From Nonomuraea helvata (GTDB lineage: Bacteria > Actinomycetota > Actinomycetes > Streptosporangiales > Streptosporangiaceae), in assembly GCF_039535785.1 (NCBI RefSeq), contig NZ_BAAAXV010000001.1, positions 1,426,001-1,490,000 on the forward strand: a DNA stretch of 64,000 nucleotides, read 5' to 3'. Position 1 is the first letter of the stretch. The number at the start of each line of letters is the position of its first letter. The notes beneath the pieces were generated by a model. It was given only the letters and a program-made list of their open reading frames with translations, made no database searches and had not been told where the DNA came from. A program made the position numbers and the translations under genes. Of the stretch, positions 17,322-25,002 are shown in pieces.

Positions 17322-19298
17322 CTACTCGCCCTTGTCGGCGCGGTTGAGGCGGGCGAGATAGTCGTTGTAGGAGTCGAGCTCGGCATCGCCCCCGCCCGAG
17401 CGGTCGGCCCGCCTGTCGGTGCGCCGGGCCTGCCGCTCGTCGTCCCTGTACCACTGCGCGGCGATGGCCAGCAGCACGAGCAGGGTCGGGATCTCGCCGA
17501 ACCCCCACGCGATGGCCCCACCGTCGCGCTGGGTCTGGATCAGCGTGTCACCCCAGGTGCGGCCGAGCTGCTCGTACCAGCCGGAGGCGATCACGGTGCC
17601 CATCATCATCAGCGCGATCCCGAAGAACGCGTGGAACGGCATGGTGACGAAGAGCATCAGCAGCCGCCCGACGTACGGGAGCCGGTTGGGCCCGGGGTCG
17701 ATGCCGATGATGACCCAGAAGAACAGGCACCCGCTGAGCAGGAAGTGAAGGGTCATCCAGATGTGCCCGAGATGCTCTTGCATGGCCGACTCGAAGAGCG
17801 GCGTGAAGTACAGCGCGTACGTCGAGGCCACGAAGATGAACGTGGCGACGCCGGGATGCGTGATGACCTTGGCGAACCGGCTGTGCAGGATCGTCGTGAT
17901 CCACTCCCGCGGCCCCCGGTCGCCCCTGCGGGTGGCGGGCTTGAGCGCGCGCAACGCCAGCGTGACGGGGCCGCCGAGGACCAGGAAGATCGGCACGACC
18001 ATGGAGAGCGTCATGTGCTCGATCATGTGCATGTCGAACATGACCTTGGCGTACCGCGACAGGCCGCTCTGCGTGGCGAAGACGAGCAGGGCCACCCCGA
18101 TGTACCAGGAGACGGTGCGTCCCCACGGCCACTTGTCGCCACGCCGCATCAGCCTGAAGACGCCGAGCCCGTACAGGCCGCCCAGGACGGCGGCGACCAC
18201 GGCGAAGAACAGGTCGAGCCACCACAGGGTGAACACGTTGCCGAGCGTGATCGCGGGGGGAAGCGGGAAGCCGAGCAGCTCGAACGCCCGGTCGGCGGGC
18301 ACGCTGAACTCGGGCGGCGGCGTGCGCGACAGCGCCACGGCCACGCCGACGGTGGCGAGCATGAGCAGGAACTCACCTGAGGCCAGCCGGGTGAACGCGT
18401 GGGGCCTGCCCTTCTTGAGGTCGGCCATCGTGCGCTGCCTGTGCCAGTAGCCCACGTAGCCCAGCAGCACGAAGGCCACGATCTTGGCCACGGCGAGCAG
18501 GCCGTACTGGCTGGTCCACAGGTCGGACAGCGCACCCAGCCGCGCGACCAGGCTGAACACCCCGGAGACGCCGACCCCGGCGTAGCACCAGACGGCCATG
18601 TCGGAGAAGCGCGCCGCGGCGATCTCAAGCTGCGGCTGCCTGCGGACCGCGTGCTGGGCCAGCACGGCGAGCCCGCCCACCCACAGCGCGAGCGCGAGCA
18701 GGTGCAGCGACACCGCCGACGTGGCCAGGTCGTGGTTGGGTGAGGACGAGCTGTGCCCGGTGAGAGGCACGGGCAGCAGCGTCGCCAGCGCGAACACCAG
18801 CAGCCCCGCCGCGGCCCCGGCCGTGATGGCGCCGCGTGAGAACAGCGCGATCGCCACCCCGAACAGCACCACGAGCGTGAGCGCCACGCCCTGCGTGGTC
18901 TGGGTGGCATAGCTGGTGAGGAAGGGACCGCTGAGGATCTCGGGCACGGACCGGCCGATGGACTCGGCGGTGCCGAACACGATGCTGGCGAAGGCCGACC
19001 CGGCCCAGGCCAGCGCCGCCCACGAGGCGGCCTTGACGTATTCGAGGCCGCTCCTGCCGAGCACGCCCTTGTCGTTGGGCAGCAGCGCGGCGGCCATCAG
19101 CAGCAGGCCGACGGTGGCCAGGCCCGAGACGTCCATGGCCAGCTTGGACAGCGGCAGCCCCCACCGGACGACCGCTCCGGAGTCGGGCAGCCCCGGGATG
19201 ATCCGCGGGAACGCGCGGCCGCCGGCAATCATGCCGATCACCAGCGCGACGACCGAGGCGGCCGCCCCGGCGAGCGCCAGACGCGCCGCCTTGGTCAT
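17322..19298 (-). CDS. Fused CopD-like copper-import and CtaG-like membrane protein
   Basis: A 658-residue polytopic membrane protein. The N-terminal part (about 10-330) has repeated hydrophobic helices and the CopD-type segment LHLLALALWVGGLAVLAQHAV with a conserved His. The C-terminal part (about 350-620) is CtaG-like: WYIGVALLVFATQSG, MFDMHMIEHMTLSMVVPIFLVLGGPVTLALRAL and TLHFLLSGCLFFWVIIGIDP, rich in His/Met likely to handle copper. The cytosolic tail is charged (DERQARRTDRRADR). CopD-CtaG fusions next to CopC are common in actinomycetes and are linked to periplasmic copper handling for cytochrome oxidase. Its start overlaps the copC stop by 4 bp (ATGA). Confidence 0.9.
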   Translation of the reverse strand: MTKAARLALAGAAASVVALVIGMIAGGRAFPRIIPGLPDSGAVVRWGLPLSKLAMDVSGLATVGLLLMAAALLPNDKGVLGRSGLEYVKAASWAALAWAGSAFASIVFGTAESIGRSVPEILSGPFLTSYATQTTQGVALTLVVLFGVAIALFSRGAITAGAAAGLLVFALATLLPVPLTGHSSSSPNHDLATSAVSLHLLALALWVGGLAVLAQHAVRRQPQLEIAAARFSDMAVWCYAGVGVSGVFSLVARLGALSDLWTSQYGLLAVAKIVAFVLLGYVGYWHRQRTMADLKKGRPHAFTRLASGEFLLMLATVGVAVALSRTPPPEFSVPADRAFELLGFPLPPAITLGNVFTLWWLDLFFAVVAAVLGGLYGLGVFRLMRRGDKWPWGRTVSWYIGVALLVFATQSGLSRYAKVMFDMHMIEHMTLSMVVPIFLVLGGPVTLALRALKPATRRGDRGPREWITTILHSRFAKVITHPGVATFIFVASTYALYFTPLFESAMQEHLGHIWMTLHFLLSGCLFFWVIIGIDPGPNRLPYVGRLLMLFVTMPFHAFFGIALMMMGTVIASGWYEQLGRTWGDTLIQTQRDGGAIAWGFGEIPTLLVLLAIAAQWYRDDERQARRTDRRADRSGGGDAELDSYNDYLARLNRADKGE

Positions 19299-19888
19299 GG
19301 CTTCTTTCTCCGCGCGCTCAGCAGGAAGCCGATGCCGATGCCGACGAGCGCGCCGATCACGATGACCAGCCAGACCGGGAACGTCGCCGCTTGGGAGGCC
19401 GACGCCTGGTCAGTGGCCGTCGCCTGGTCAGTGGCCGAGGGCTGGACCTGAGCCTGGGCAGGCGGTTCGGAACTCACCGACGCGGCGCTCTCGGCGCTCG
19501 CGGACGCGCTGGGGGACGGCGTCTCCGCCCCCTCCACCTTGAACGGGATCTCGCCCTCGATGGGATGCCCGTCGGACGACACGACCCGATAGGCGATCGT
19601 GTACTTCCCGTCGGGCAGCGGCCCCCCGACCGCCTGCGTCACCACTTTGCCGTCCGCCTCGGGCTTGCCGCGCTGATGCTCGGCGTCACCGGGACCGCGC
19701 ACGATGACGTACGGCAGGCGCACGCCGGCAGTGAACTCCAGCCGCACCTCCTCAAGGGCCTTGACCTTGGCACCCTTGGCCGGGGAGCTGCTCTTGAGCG
19801 CGTCGTGCGCCAGCGCGGGCGGGGCGGTGACGAGCACGAGCAGGGCGGCGGCGACAGCGGCGAGTGCCGCGAGCGGGGATCTCTTCAT
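19295..19888 (-). CDS. CopC-domain copper-binding protein, membrane anchored
   Basis: A 197-residue exported protein: signal peptide ending PALA, mature N-terminus HDALKSSSPAKGA, whose first His is a copper ligand in CopC proteins, then an Ig-like CopC domain with the second conserved ligand region VVSSDGHPIEGEIPF near residue 115. A Ser/Ala/Gln/Thr-rich linker (about 125-165) precedes a C-terminal membrane helix (VWLVIVIGALVGIGIGFLLSA) and a basic tail. Together with the coupled CopD-CtaG gene it forms a periplasmic copper acquisition/delivery pair. Confidence 0.9.
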   Translation of the reverse strand: MKRSPLAALAAVAAALLVLVTAPPALAHDALKSSSPAKGAKVKALEEVRLEFTAGVRLPYVIVRGPGDAEHQRGKPEADGKVVTQAVGGPLPDGKYTIAYRVVSSDGHPIEGEIPFKVEGAETPSPSASASAESAASVSSEPPAQAQVQPSATDQATATDQASASQAATFPVWLVIVIGALVGIGIGFLLSARRKKP

Positions 19889-19932
19889 GACATCCTCAAG
19901 GCTACCGACGCCGCTGCCCGGTCCTGACCTCG

Positions 19933-21216
19933 CTACAACCCCGCGCAGGCCAGGGCCCGCTGGTAGGCCTCCACCGCGCCGTCGGAGTCGTCCAGCATCT
20001 CCATGGTCTCGGCCGCGGCGTACCAGGTGCCGGCCACGCGTCGGGAGTCCGGCAGCGGCGCGAGCCAGTCACGCACGGCGCGCGCGTGCCCCTGGGCCTC
20101 CTCAAGGTTTCCCATCGCCCCATGAGCACGGCTGATCAGCAGGTCGGCCTCTGCTCCAAGGGCGCGCACCTTGCCGGGCAGGACGTCCTGCCCGGCCTGA
20201 ACGTGGGCGAGCGCCTGGGCGGGCGAGCCCAGGATGATCTCGGCGCGGGCCAGCTCGACCCGGCACCGGGCGATGTCGACCGTGCTCGCCGAGGTCTGCG
20301 CCAGCTCTTCCGCCGCCCGCAGCATGATGTCGCGGGCGGCCTGCGCCTGGGCGGGACGGGCCTTCAGGAGCATCGAGCCGTACGCATTACGCATGCGGGC
20401 GAGGTTGCGCGGCTGGCCGCTCTCGGACTGCACCGCCATCGCGCGCTCCGCGAAGGTGAGCGTCTCCTCGCCGTGCCCGGTGCTTTGCGCCACCACCGCG
20501 GCGTTCCAGCAGGCGGCGACGACCGACCTGGGCGTACCCAGCATGTCGGCGGCGTTGAGCAGCTCGGCGGCGAACTGCCTGGCCCTTAGCATGTCGCCGC
20601 GGAACATATAAGCGGACAGGAGCGTGGCACCCAGCTCGACAAGGAGGTCCGTCCACGTGGGACGGGCAGGGCCGCCCAGGATCTGCTCCCCGACCGCGAC
20701 CGCTTCGGTGAGCCTGTCGCTGTCCCGGTAGACTCGGCACAGCGCGATGGCGAGCTCGACCTCACGCTCCGGCGTGGTCTCCTCGGTCCGCAGCCTGGCG
20801 AGGATGGAGATCGCTTCGTCGAGGTCGCCGATCGCCTCCGTGGCGAGCGCCAGCCCGAATTCCGTATCTTGACGAAGCTTGGTGAGACCTGTCAGGTTGT
20901 TGTCCGTCAATAGCTCAGCGAAGCGAGTCCGAGCCTCGGAGGCCTCACCGTTCTCCAGGGCGAGACGCGCGTAGCCCAGCGCCAGCTCGATGTCTTCCAT
21001 CTGCTCGGCCGTGACACCGTTGACCAGGTAGGAGAGCGAACAGTCGAGCTTCTGAGCCAGCAGCTCCAGCACCGCCGGGGTAGGGGTACGTTTGCCACTC
21101 TCGATGAGCGAGACGTAGCTGTCCGACAACTCCGGATGCGCAAGCTGTGCCTGCGACAAACCTCGCTGCCGCCTCACTGTCTTGATACGGAGTCCGACCA
21201 TGTCAGATGTGGTCAC
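19933..21216 (-). CDS. XRE-family HTH regulator with C-terminal TPR domain
   Basis: A 427-residue regulator. Residues about 8-66 are an XRE helix-turn-helix (LRIKTVRRQRGLSQAQLAHPELSDSYVSLIESGKRTPTPAVLELLAQKL). The rest is an alpha-helical repeat array of TPR type (for example ELALGYARLALENGEASEARTRFAELL, then PRSVVAACWNAAVVAQSTGHGEETLTFAERAM). HTH-TPR architecture is shared with RRNPP-type peptide-responsive regulators and with many actinobacterial XRE-TPR proteins of unknown ligand. GTG start at 21216 with GGGAG upstream. Directly divergent, 61 bp away, is a small gene for a secreted 43-residue peptide, a natural candidate ligand. Confidence 0.88.
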   Translation of the reverse strand: MTTSDMVGLRIKTVRRQRGLSQAQLAHPELSDSYVSLIESGKRTPTPAVLELLAQKLDCSLSYLVNGVTAEQMEDIELALGYARLALENGEASEARTRFAELLTDNNLTGLTKLRQDTEFGLALATEAIGDLDEAISILARLRTEETTPEREVELAIALCRVYRDSDRLTEAVAVGEQILGGPARPTWTDLLVELGATLLSAYMFRGDMLRARQFAAELLNAADMLGTPRSVVAACWNAAVVAQSTGHGEETLTFAERAMAVQSESGQPRNLARMRNAYGSMLLKARPAQAQAARDIMLRAAEELAQTSASTVDIARCRVELARAEIILGSPAQALAHVQAGQDVLPGKVRALGAEADLLISRAHGAMGNLEEAQGHARAVRDWLAPLPDSRRVAGTWYAAAETMEMLDDSDGAVEAYQRALACAGL

Positions 21217-21277
21217 CGCTGCCGCTCCCTGAGATTATTGCGTCCGAGCAACACGAATAGGCGAGGGAGAACCCCCG
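21217..21277. promoter_or_regulatory. Divergent promoter region between XRE-TPR regulator and small peptide gene
   Basis: These 61 bp must contain promoters or leader for both the minus-strand regulator and the plus-strand peptide gene. The segment around 21230-21260 is less GC-rich than its surroundings (gagattattg, aacacgaatag). I see no clear -35/-10 pair or perfect operator. Confidence 0.4.
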
Positions 21278-21409
21278 ATGCGTACGCGTACTGCGTTGAC
21301 TGTACTTGCTGCCGTGATTCTGGCTCTCACGACCGTCGGAGGCAATGCTACGACCGCATGGGCCGATTCGTCTCCTGTGAGTATGTTCGACACCCCCGTT
21401 TGCTGCTGA
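21278..21409 (+). CDS. Small secreted peptide ending in Cys-Cys, candidate signalling peptide
   Basis: An ATG at 21278 with a strong ribosome site (GAGGGAGA, spacing about 9) opens a 43-codon frame ending TGA at 21407-21409. The product has a basic start (MRTRTA), a hydrophobic core (LTVLAAVILALTTVGG), a plausible signal-peptidase site after ATTAWA, and a short mature tail DSSPVSMFDTPVCC. Third positions contain more A/T than in neighbouring genes, as is common for small exported peptides. It is divergent from an XRE-TPR regulator, the architecture of peptide-pheromone systems. It is too short for routine gene calling. Function is inferred from context. Confidence 0.6.
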   Translation: MRTRTALTVLAAVILALTTVGGNATTAWADSSPVSMFDTPVCC

Positions 21410-21646
21410 CCACCGCGGGCAAGAGGCGAGGTACATGATCTGCCCGCAGGGAGCGACTCTCGGCTGTTCCGCACGAGGCCCAAGGCGCGAGGCGGGATTG
21501 TCGTGCCTGGACAGGCACACTCACCACATTTTATTGATCTTGACTTTGGCAGCACGGCCCGCACTCCGGCGATCTTTCTTTATGCCACGGCGATTCTTAC
21601 TACGCTGACTCCTCGACGGGAATCATGGGCGATTAGAGGAGGCCGC
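21410..21646. other. Non-coding spacer upstream of the first SARP gene
   Basis: This 237-bp stretch separates the small peptide gene from the SARP start. It includes an A/T-richer segment (attttattgatcttgactttgg near 21528-21550) that could hold a promoter, and the SARP ribosome site GAGGAGG at 21636-21642. The SARP frame is open through part of it, but the strong ribosome site before the TTG argues for the downstream start. Confidence 0.4.
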
Positions 21647-22552
21647 TTGAGCGAAAGAATCTTCATCCGCCTCCTCGGAGAAGTCACCGCCGAGTTCCGC
21701 CGCGAGGGCTCCGGCCACCCCATCGACCTCGGACCGGGCAGACAGCGAGCCACTCTGTCGATCCTGGCCGCGACAGCCCCCCGCCCTGTCCCGATGGGCG
21801 AGCTGATCGCCGGCGTCTGGGGCGAGGACGCCCCGCGAAACGCTGAGCAGAGCGTTTACACCTATATCGCCGGGCTACGTCGCGCTTTTGAGCCCGATCG
21901 CGGGCGGCGCGAACCGTCACGCGTACTGGCGGGAATGTCGGCCGGATACGTCTTGCAGCTGGAACCCACCCAGGTGGATGCGCAGCTGTTCGCCGAGTGG
22001 ACCGCGGAGGCCAGGCAGGTCCAGCGCGCCGGCGACGACAGCCAGGCCGTACGCCGCCTCGACGAGGCCCTGGCAATGTGGCAGGGTACCGCGCTGAGTG
22101 GGCTGTCCGGCCCGTTCGTGGAAGCAGAGCGCGACCGCCTCGAGCAACTCCGGCTTGCCGCACTGGAACTGCGCGCGGAGAGCCTGCTGCGCCTGGGCCG
22201 CCACCGGGACATCGTCGAGGAACTCTGGCATCTCACTCGCCTGAATCCCCTACGTGAGCGGGTCCGTGAGCTGCTCATGGTGGCCTTGTTCCGCTCGGGC
22301 CGCCCGGCGGAGGCTCTGAAGGCCTATGAGGAAGGCAAGGTCCTGCTTGCCGAGGAGGTCGGCCTGTCGCCGGGCGAGGGGGTTGCGCCGGTGCTACGAG
22401 ATGGTGCTGGAGGCCGATACGGCGCCCGCTTCAAGTGCGTCGCCCGCCCCGAGTGCGCCGACACCACACCAATTGCCCCGCCCGCTGGCGGAGTTCGTGG
22501 GCAGGTCGACGGAGATCCTGCGCCTGAAGGAGCAGCTCGCGCCATTCGGTGA
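21647..22552 (+). CDS. SARP-family regulator, N-terminal fragment (wHTH-BTAD), frameshifted
   Basis: TTG start at 21647 preceded by GAGGAGG. The product starts with an OmpR-type winged helix (IRLLGEVTAEFRREG...RQRATLSILAATAPRPVPMGELIAGVWGEDAPRNAEQSVYTYIAGLRRAFEP) and continues with the bacterial transcriptional activation domain (DAQLFAEWTAEARQVQ to EALKAYEEGKVLLAEEVGLSPGEG). After SPGEG the frame runs into unrelated residues and stops at 22552. Alignment with the neighbouring paralogue shows the true continuation, LRRCYEMVLEAD, lies in the next frame, so this is the first half of a broken AfsR-like gene. Confidence 0.85.
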   Translation: MSERIFIRLLGEVTAEFRREGSGHPIDLGPGRQRATLSILAATAPRPVPMGELIAGVWGEDAPRNAEQSVYTYIAGLRRAFEPDRGRREPSRVLAGMSAGYVLQLEPTQVDAQLFAEWTAEARQVQRAGDDSQAVRRLDEALAMWQGTALSGLSGPFVEAERDRLEQLRLAALELRAESLLRLGRHRDIVEELWHLTRLNPLRERVRELLMVALFRSGRPAEALKAYEEGKVLLAEEVGLSPGEGVAPVLRDGAGGRYGARFKCVARPECADTTPIAPPAGGVRGQVDGDPAPEGAARAIR

Positions 22553-24509
22553 GACTCCGCCGAGCCCATTGGTGATCATCACCAGGCCACCGGGCGTCGG
22601 CAAGTCAGCGCTGGCCGCCCACGTCGCCCACCTGGCCAAGGACCGCTTCCCCGACGGGCAGCTCTATGTCAACTGCCGAGGCGCCATGCCCGACTTACCG
22701 GCGCTCACCCCGATCGACGTACTCGGCCGGTTCCTGCGCGCGCTCGGTGTGCCGCCCAGTGCCGTGCCCACCGACCTGGACGAGGCGGCGGCCGCGTGGC
22801 GCAGCCGCCTGCACGACCGGCGAGTGCTGGTCGTGCTGGACGACGCCGCCGACCTCGCGCAGATCCGGCTGCTGCTGGCGGCCTCGCTCGGCAACACACT
22901 GCTTGTGACCAGCCGGGAGACCATGAGCTGGGGCGAGGACGCCGTCCAGCTGGAACTCGCCAGGATGTCCCAGGCGGAGTCGGCCACGATGCTGGCCAAG
23001 CTGGCAGGTGCGGACCGAATCTCGGCCTACGCGGGCGAGACAGCCAGGCTCGTGCGCCTTTGTGATGGTCTCCCGCTTGCATTACGCATCGCCGGGGCGC
23101 GCCTGGCCAGCCGCCCTGACTGGAGCGTGTCCGCGCTGGCGGCCCGCCTGAGCGACGAGCAGACCCGGCTGAACGAGCTGGCGGTCGGCGACCTGGCGGT
23201 CCGCTCCAGCCTGGCCGCCAGCCACACCGCGCTCGAACGCGGCTCGCGACCCGTGGACCGGCTGGCCGCGCGCACGCTGTCGCTGCTGGGCCTCCTGCAC
23301 GTCCCCGAAGTGACCGCGGAGGCGGCGGGCGCGCTGCTCGGCGTCACATCAGGCGAGGCGGAAGCGGCCCTGGAGCGGCTGGTGGACGCCTACCTGCTCG
23401 ATCGCTCCGGCCCTGGTCGCTACCAGTTGCACGACCTCATCCGCCTTTTCGCCGGCGAGCTGCACCCCAGCGACTGGCGCGAGGCGCTGATCCGCGCACT
23501 GTCGTACTACGCCGCCTCCACCCGCCTGGCCAGCCACGTCAGCGACCCGCACCGCACTCAACCGGCAGCCCCGGTCGACGCCGTACCGCACGAGGTCCGC
23601 ACTGCGGAGGAGGCGAGGGCGTGGCTGCGCGAGGAGGAGGCTGTCCTGTCGGCCGCGGCAGTGCAGGCCCTGCACTCCCCCGACGACACGATTGCCCGGC
23701 TCGGCGTCAATCTCACGTTCGGCCTCCAGTGGCGTCAGGAGCGGGCCTACCACATGACGGAGATGAAGGAGCTGAACACGCTGGCGTTGCGGGTGAGCGA
23801 GCGCCTCGGGGACGAGGCGGGCGCCCTGCTCGCGCACGACCACATCGCCAACGCCCTGCGTTTGACGGGACACACGGACGAGGCCGTCACTCACCTGCGG
23901 GCCGGGCTGGAGCTGGCCCGGCGGCTCGGCGATGCCTTCAGCGAGATGCGTACGCTGGGCAACCTGTCCAGCGCTTACAACTCGGGGGAACGCTACGAGG
24001 AGTCGCTGCCCTGGGCGGAGCTCCAGCTCTCCCTGGCCAGGAGCATCGGCGCAAGCGTGGGGGTCCGGTACGCGCTGCTGAGCATGGGGTATTCCCACCT
24101 GGGCGCGGGACGTCCGGAGGAGGCGCGTGAGACGCTGCATGAGGCGCTGGCCGAGGCCGAGAAGGCGGGAGACATCGGCCAGGAGGGGGTGATCCGGGTC
24201 GCGCTCGGCGAGGCCCACGTCGATCTCGAGGACCCGAAGCAGGCTCTGCCACACCTTCTTAGGGCTCGTGAGGTGTTCGAGGCGAATGGTTACCGGATCG
24301 GGAAGCTACGTTGCCTGATCGCGCTGTCGCGCGCGTACCGGATGCTGGAGGATCCCGACCGGGCCCTGTCCTGCGTCAACGAGGCCGTCGTCTGCGGTGG
24401 CGGGCTCGGCCACGCCCGCTGGGAGCAGCGGTTGAGGGAGGAGCGGGCGGCCGTGGACGCGACGCAGACGGCTGCACCTAGGCCAGGCTCCACGACCCCG
24501 GCGTGTTGA
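22326..24509 (+). pseudogene. AfsR-like SARP, C-terminal fragment (NB-ARC and TPR) after a frameshift
   Basis: This frame takes up the AfsR-like protein at about 22383 with GLRRCYEMVLEAD and continues through FVGRSTEILRL, a P-loop RPPGVGKSALAAHVAHLAK (first Gly of the usual GPPG is Arg), Walker B RRVLVVLDDAADL, LVTSRE, CDGLPLALRIAGARL, a winged helix and about six TPR repeats, ending at 24509. It aligns from end to end with the intact paralogue at 25003-27819. The first residues from 22326 are an out-of-frame reading of the BTAD. If translated separately, an ATG at 22401 is available but has no good ribosome site. The split is due to one extra G in the run at 22378-22382. Confidence 0.85.
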
Positions 24510-25002
24510 GGCTTTGACCGGGGTCTGATTCGTTGCGTATGACCGATAGCGGATGTCCCCGTGGGTAATAACCCTTCAATTCGAGCAGGGAGCCCATGGG
24601 TGAAAGTTCGTGACGCCGAGGCGCGCTGGTCGCAGGTAATCCTGGGCGAAGCGCGATAATGGCGTGCGGGACGCACAACTCGCATTCGTCGCCTCGCGGC
24701 TCCTGACCGGAGCCATGCCGCGTCTCCGCCTGCGGCCCTGCAGCCTACGCAGGTGGTGACCAATGCGAGGGCGGGAGATGACCAGCGGATTCAGCGGGGG
24801 TTTCAAGCGAATTCAGGATCGGCTTGCAGCCACCGGTGAGGAGCCGATCGTGCCAAGGCAGGCGAGCACTCGATCCCGTCAAGCTGATCTGGCATTTACC
24901 GGCCGCCTATACGTTCGTTCCACATGCGGCTGGGGTTATCCCCCGCTCGGATTCTGACTAAGCTGCCGTGGTCGCATCCGTTCGCGATCATCGGAGAGGC
25001 GT
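24510..25002. other. Intergenic region between the two SARP genes
   Basis: This stretch of about 490 bp lacks a convincing gene. A 64-codon frame at 24763 has no hydrophobic leader or recognisable motif. The region is less GC-rich than its flanks, and the ribosome site GGAGAGG lies just before the ATG at 25003. Confidence 0.4.

Noticed and set aside
24763..24957. 64-codon frame between the SARP genes
   Set aside because: Starts without a clear family motif, has no signal peptide and ends in low-confidence sequence; no support beyond being open.
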